This document shows, one piece after another, positions 58,611-64,000 of a stretch of 64,000 nt of DNA (its first letter is position 1; each line of letters starts with the position of its first letter). The position numbers and the translations under genes are program-made. Below the pieces are notes generated by a model that was given only the letters and a program-made list of their open reading frames with translations, was not told the origin of the DNA and made no database searches. This DNA comes from Labia minor (lineage: Eukaryota; Arthropoda; Insecta; Dermaptera; Spongiphoridae), in contig OY720350.1 in the NCBI GenBank assembly GCA_963082975.1, positions 1,387,001 to 1,451,000 on the forward strand, read 5' to 3'.

Positions 58611-59468
58611 CTACACATCAAAATTGTTAATATATAGGCATAAAAATGCCCTTTATTAGAGAAAAATAGTGAAAATACTATAAAATAGCAAGTAAGGACT
58701 TTTATTCAATTCTTATTATTTCATGAGAATATAATTGAAATTGTTTGTTATTGATTGTATATTTGTAAAATATTATAAATAAAACTTATTATTTCAGAAT
58801 CGTATAAATTCCTGAAAATCCACTCACTATAAATATACTATACGAATTCTAATGTTAGTTTATCAACACCCAAAACAAAAATAACTAAAAGTATGTATTT
58901 TTCTTTAGAAAATAATAATAATAATAATAATAAGTTTTAGATATTTGAACTATTTATTGTTATTAGTTCATAAGATACTACAAAATGAAGATGAAGATGA
59001 AATAAATAAAGAAAGCTTTTCTTGTCTGTTACTAGTCATGGAGGATTAATCTTCATTGAAAAGGACTTGAACCATGAACCATGTAACATATCTATACATT
59101 CCATTAAAATAAAATAATTAAAAAAAAATATAATAAAATGTTCTTTGTATTTATTCAAATAGGAGAAAATATTTATTACATTGAAATGTTTTGTTTAAAT
59201 ATTTGGAGTGAAATTTAATCCATTTCGTATAATCAAATGTAAATTCTCAAATAAAATAATAAAACGTGATATTAAATTACTTTCTAATCAGTTTAAATTA
59301 TCTGTTTAAATTTTTTTTTTATATATTTACATATTATATACCATAAATCATATATTATGTATGATAAGGATTAACTATTCAAATGACTGGCATTAATTGA
59401 ATGAAGCAAATGATTTTATTTAAAGACAAATTAAGAAATGTTTGAATTGTGAACTTCTCCTCTAAATC

Positions 59469-59556
59469 AGTGGTTTCCAATCAATCCTATTTGGCCAAGC
59501 GCCCCCTATCCAGAAAAAAATTTACTCAGCGCCCCCTGGAAATTTACTTGTTTTTT
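59469..59556. mobile_element. Left part of a hAT-like MITE
   Basis: CAGTGGTTTCCAATCAATCC, then GCGCCCCCT twice, is a familiar hAT-MITE end. The element is interrupted by the ACCGACC repeat at 59557. A possible continuation with GCACCGCCCCCCCTGG appears near 60205-60250. Confidence 0.45.
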
Positions 59557-60055
59557 ACCGACCGACGATAGTAAGGGAGGTATTGTTTTCACACCAAATT
59601 TCACATGTGGAGATTTTTACATATCTACACGAATCATGCATTTTCTTAACAGAAAAAAGTATTTTTAGCATGATGTCTGTCCGTCCGTCCGTCTGTCCGT
59701 ATAGATGTGTACAGCCTGAACGGCTCAACGGATTTTGATGAAATTTGGTATATTTACTTAATGCATCAGTGGGATGAATTGATCAACTTTTGATGCAAAT
59801 CCGGAAACCGGAAGTGGTAGTATTAGCGATCGACATAGGAAGGGAAGGGTTATTTTCACACCAAATTTCACATGAGGAGATTTTTTTACATATCACCACG
59901 AATCATGCACTTTGTATTGGTTTTATCCTCGAGAAAAATCATTTTTATTAGTTTTTTCTTGATTTAAAATTATATGACGTCACAGCCTGGTCTTACATAT
60001 ATATTAGAAATAAAATAAAATTAAAAATATTTGTTCTATGCCTATCTGTTTTTTT
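59557..60055 (+). repeat. ACCGACC repeat family, nearly full copy
   Basis: It begins ACCGACCGACGATAGTAAGG and shares a long collinear body with 47584-48025, including the (GTCC)n expansion at about 59678-59698. It then continues past the Helitron insertion point of that copy (ACATATATATTAGAAATAAA), giving another view of the undisrupted site. The final AACCGACCGACGG end is missing. Confidence 0.9.
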
Positions 60056-60813
60056 TTATATTTTAATAACAATTAAACAGAAAGATAAATGTACCTATTC
60101 GCATATTATAAATAATGGTGTAAACTAGAAACATTGAAATTATTTATCTATTTATTGAAATCAGAATAGAAAAGTAAATTTTAGTAAAAATTTTTTTCCT
60201 AAATGCACCGCCCCCCCTGGATCGCTGCAGCACCCACGAGGGGGGGGGGGGGTAAACTAAATCAACTGTACTTAAAGTTTATTTTACAATAAAAATGTTG
60301 AAAAAATAACATAGAGTACTGTGGGACAGAAGGAAAAGGGTAGTCACTACTGTGTTACTATCATAAAAACGTGGTAGACTGGGCTATACTTCTATAATCG
60401 ATCGTTTTATTTCAACTTTTTATTATTTTTATTATTTCTTTTTATTTCTTTTATTAATAATGTAATTTAAGTTTAATTATTATTTTAAATTAGGAATAAT
60501 ATGGTTAAAATTAAGTTGAATATAGTATACCTATACTTGAGTGGTATTGGGGTTGGGGAATTGGTTTTTATTTGTTTTTTGCGAATTCAATTTGAACATT
60601 GTCGGTACCCTGAATCAAATTAACGACGACACCCGAGTATCCACTGTATATCTATGTCGATAGAGATGTAGATAACATGGAGCACAATTGTGAGTGGTGA
60701 TTAAAGTAATCGTTTCATTTGAAAGAGTTTTTATCCAAACCACCCACCCACCCACCTCTTTTCTTTTCTCTTCTATTCTATACTGAAAATAGGATTATTT
60801 TTTCTAATTGTAA

Positions 60814-60841
60814 ACTAAAAAAAAAAAAAAAAAAAAAAAAA
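60814..60841 (+). repeat. Poly-A run
   Basis: A long A homopolymer followed by CCTCTCG. No retroposon is recognised upstream. Confidence 0.9.
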
Positions 60842-60899
60842 CCTCTCGTCTTTTTGATTTATCGACCAGCTTCTCTTATTAATCAATCTCTTTTTATAT

Positions 60900-61630
60900 C
60901 GAGTAGTTAGTTGTTGTTGTTGTTGTTGTTGACGTTGGATTTTCAATAAAAACAAATCTGTTGAGAGTCGTTAAAGGTGCACCAATCAAAGATCAAGTAT
61001 TCTGAAGTAATTCTGTTGACTAGTATGCTTGCACAATCATTTGGCTGACTAAATTAAAGAGGAGGCAAGAAATGTTTGAGAAGGTACACTCGTGGCCAAG
61101 AAAATCGAGGAAATATTTTTTTGTTTTTTCTTTGATTTCACCTCCATCACCTTTTCAAGGCATCCGATTGAAATGAAAATGGTGTCATGTTTTATGGAAT
61201 TGATTAAAATCTATTAATAATAAAAAATAAATGGATTCATTTTAAATAAAAACTTTTTTATTTATTATTATTTATATCAACATCGCATAAAACTGAGGTG
61301 ATAGTGCAAACGTCCACGAACTTTGGAGCCTCATGCGTAAGTAAAAATTCACCTAGAAATAACTTCTCCTATTTCAAACATTTTTTTTTATTAGGAATTA
61401 GGATAAATATCTGTTATTATATTTTTGCTATTAATTTAAAATAATATATTTTATAATTTTATAATTAATAATTGGAATTGATTCAATTAATATTTATTTT
61501 AATAAATTTTATTTATAAATCGAAAATATAGAATCTAACATTCAAACAGAGGATTTTGTATTATTTTTATGTAAATGTACATTCTATTATATTATTCGAG
61601 AAAAGATGAATTTTGAATTATTTCGAAAAG
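60900..61630. other. Gene-free stretch
   Basis: A (GTT)n run lies at about 60911-60930, with AT-rich sequence after 61200. Nothing else is recognised. Confidence 0.5.
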
Positions 61631-61636
61631 TATTTA

Positions 61637-62040
61637 TTATTTATTCTTCCATGTCCAATTTGTCCCCTTCAAGTAATTCCCCTCCGATAGAATGAATGCA
61701 CTTATGCCAGCCAGCGCTTCTTCTAATCGTCGAAACACTTCTGAAATGCACTTTACGGTATTGCCATCAGTTCGTTCTTCGATTCCGACATTAATTATCT
61801 CATCCATTGTGGCAAAACACTTTCCATTCTTAGGTCTCTTCCGTTTTGGGAATAGGAAAAAGTACCAGGGAGCCAAATCTGGTGAATACGGTGGTTGAGG
61901 CATGATTACGGTGTTGTTTGCACAAGCCATAATTTGTTTTTTCACAATTCTGATCGTTTGAGCCGTATTGCTTCACGCAAACATTGCATAACTTCCTTGT
62001 AGTATTCCTTATTAACACTACGTACGACCTGTTGGCAAGA
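61637..62040 (-). pseudogene. mariner transposase C-terminal fossil
   Basis: The minus strand reads PQPPYSPDLAPWYFFLFPK, then a KRP..GK.FATMDEI segment and a C-terminus with ISEVFRRL and EGNYLKG. This corresponds to the last third of a mariner transposase of a different subfamily from 43815. The expected third catalytic Asp (PSD/PCD position) is replaced by Tyr. Upstream (61945-62040) a frameshifted piece (KKQIM, CVKQYGSN) continues the homology. Confidence 0.75.
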
Positions 62041-64000
62041 ACGTATAATGCACCACGCCATGCGTAATCTTATCTACACCCCCCCCCCCACACACACACA
62101 CAAAGAGACCTTACTTTAGTGAGATAGTAAAAAGGTGATAGATAAATTTTAGATCATCTTCCTTGTCTTGAAGTGCTCTTTAAAATCGAGCACATCTTCG
62201 ATCAATTAGTTTCAAGGTGTACGCGATGAATCCTCCAATATTAATTCTTGATATTAATATCGAGTCATTAATGAATTTATATTAATAGAGTATTAATGGT
62301 TATTAATGATAGTGATTATTTTTATTTTTAATCTTTAGACTAAGCAGAGCCAGGAAGTATCATCGTTCTACCAAGCAAGTACCCCCACCCCCCTCCTCTA
62401 TCACTCTGTATGAATCCTTTATTTATTTATTTCTATTTCCATGTAATTCCAACTAATATTTACTAACATTCTTAAAGGAAATAAACATTTGCTTTATCCT
62501 TTCAGTGGTTTTAGTCCGACTGTCTGCTCTACGCGTGAGGACAAACAAGGATGAGTAGGGGGAGGGGGAGTTTTTAAGAATTTTCGCACCAGAATTGAAA
62601 ATATTTTACAGAATGTGCTTTATTTTCTTTTGTTTTCTTTGTTTCTCAACATAAGGGACAGTTCATATTTTTTTAATTAACTTTCCTTGAGAATTTCGTT
62701 CGATACACTCCATTTTTCGTTTTTGGATTCTCGCTTTTAGAATTCATTTTGTTATGGAATCTTTTGTTTTCTTTCGTTCCTTTTAATAATTGTGTTATTT
62801 TTTTCGTTTTTTTTTTTTATATTAATTTAAAAATTTTTGTTGTTTTTTGATACTCATCACTGTGATAGGAAAAAAATCTACTACAATATATTAGGATAAA
62901 CCTGTACTGATGAATAAGGCAATAATCTACAACCGATCAATTATTCTTTTAACCAAAAATTCAACCAATTCATCAGAATTAATTGATATAACTCATAATA
63001 TTAAAAAACAAAATAATAAATCTAACAAATAAGAAACTTGCTATGCGAATAAAGAATGTTTGGAAGCTAGAAAAAAGAACATAAACCTCTCCTAGTAATT
63101 TCTGATGAATAATAGAATGAATATACCTACATATATATATATATATAACCTATTCATCTTATCAGTTAAAATTCAAATAATCAGACAAACCAATCTTTTA
63201 ATGCTTGGCTGATAAGACATATTAAAAAATATTAATTAAAATAAAGATATATAAAAATTAATTACAAATATTCCTATTAATATTTAAGCAAATCTATTAA
63301 TACGATAATGAAAAAGATAATAATACTAATAATGATAATAATAATCTGATAAAAATTTGTGATAGAGAATGTTTAAGGAATGTCTAACCTTGATCAAAAA
63401 TTAGCAATCCAGAATATTTAGTATTTCATTAAATTATTATAATTTAATAATAATAACATGGATAGATATTGAAAAAAAACGAATTGTATGCAAGAGAATA
63501 AAGTTTATATAAAAATGATGTATGAGTAAATCAATATATTTTGATAAGATTAAAGGAAAAAATTGTATTATTTTAATAAATAAAATAATTTATTTATTTT
63601 TTCCATGATTTTACTGAATAAGAAGTAATGGTATTCAGTACTAAACTTTATTTTTTGCTTACAAAATGATTCAAGTATATGCTAAGAATAGAAGAAGAAA
63701 CTGTAACACAGAGCAACTGTTGCTGTGTTGGTAATCTTGATTATGTAACTATAATCATCAGAGAGACAGACAGACAGACAGTCAAATTGGATTCCCTTTC
63801 TTTTCAAGGCGAAAACATAATTTCTATTGGAAAAAGCATATCATTTGGAAAGAGTTGTTGTTGTTGTTGTTTAATGCTTCTAACTTCGATAACAAGTGGT
63901 AATTTTACTTGTCAATTACTCTTCAGTTGTATTTATTTCAAGGACAGTGGAGTAGTTATGGAAAAAAGTGGCACCAGGAATTCACAAAAGAGACTTTTTA
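62041..64000. other. AT-rich gene-free end of window
   Basis: It contains a C/AC-rich tail resembling family 2 ends (62062-62102), a poly-T patch near 62808-62818, (GACA)n at 63762-63781 and (GTT)n at 63855-63870. No exon of the EEIG1 homologue was recognised. Confidence 0.55.

Noticed and set aside
63762-63781. CRISPR-like or regulated direct repeats
   Set aside because: It is a simple (GACA)n microsatellite; no spacer-repeat architecture occurs anywhere in the window.

Overview
The window is AT-rich metazoan nuclear DNA. It has spliceosomal GT..AG introns, dense simple repeats and a mix of mariner, hAT, pogo/Tigger-like, Helitron and non-LTR elements. That mix most resembles an arthropod, but nothing here names the species. 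There are no bacterial operons, CRISPR arrays or recognisable tRNA/rRNA genes.

Three host genes are supported. (1) A TMEM183 homologue (484-2382, +) has six exons, in phase throughout, coding 324 aa. (2) A complete ASCC3 homologue (2880-17251, -) is a double-cassette Ski2-like/Brr2-like helicase of the activating signal cointegrator 1 complex. Its 32 coding exons join in phase to a 2,153-aa protein, close to the usual length of about 2,200. Genes 1 and 2 are tail to tail, with about 500 bp between stop codons. (3) The 3' part of an EEIG1/FAM102-family NT-C2 protein gene (24619-33994, -) has six in-phase exons plus one alternative exon. Its first exon, which should encode the start of the NT-C2 domain, was not found and probably lies beyond the right edge.

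The rest is intergenic or intronic. Region 17.3-24.6 kb is AT-rich spacer with one clean hAT-type MITE. Region 34-64 kb is a transposon graveyard, probably inside a very long first intron of gene 3. It holds a nearly full-length mariner with two frameshifts; a 2,475-bp non-autonomous Helitron whose ends are fixed by a reconstructable empty site; an RTE-like LINE insertion with a 9-bp target-site duplication; several MITEs; two larger dispersed repeat families with inverted copies; a long foldback hairpin; and an integrase-like fossil.

The host genes are ordinary and conserved: ASCC3 acts in alkylation repair and collided-ribosome disassembly, EEIG1 is a membrane-associated C2 adaptor, and TMEM183 is poorly characterised. 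They share no pathway that I can see. I found no convincing new biological system. The strongest unusual material is the nested transposon stratigraphy at 47.5-50.7 kb, the hairpin at 39.4-39.7 kb, and the alternative C-terminus of the EEIG1 homologue.
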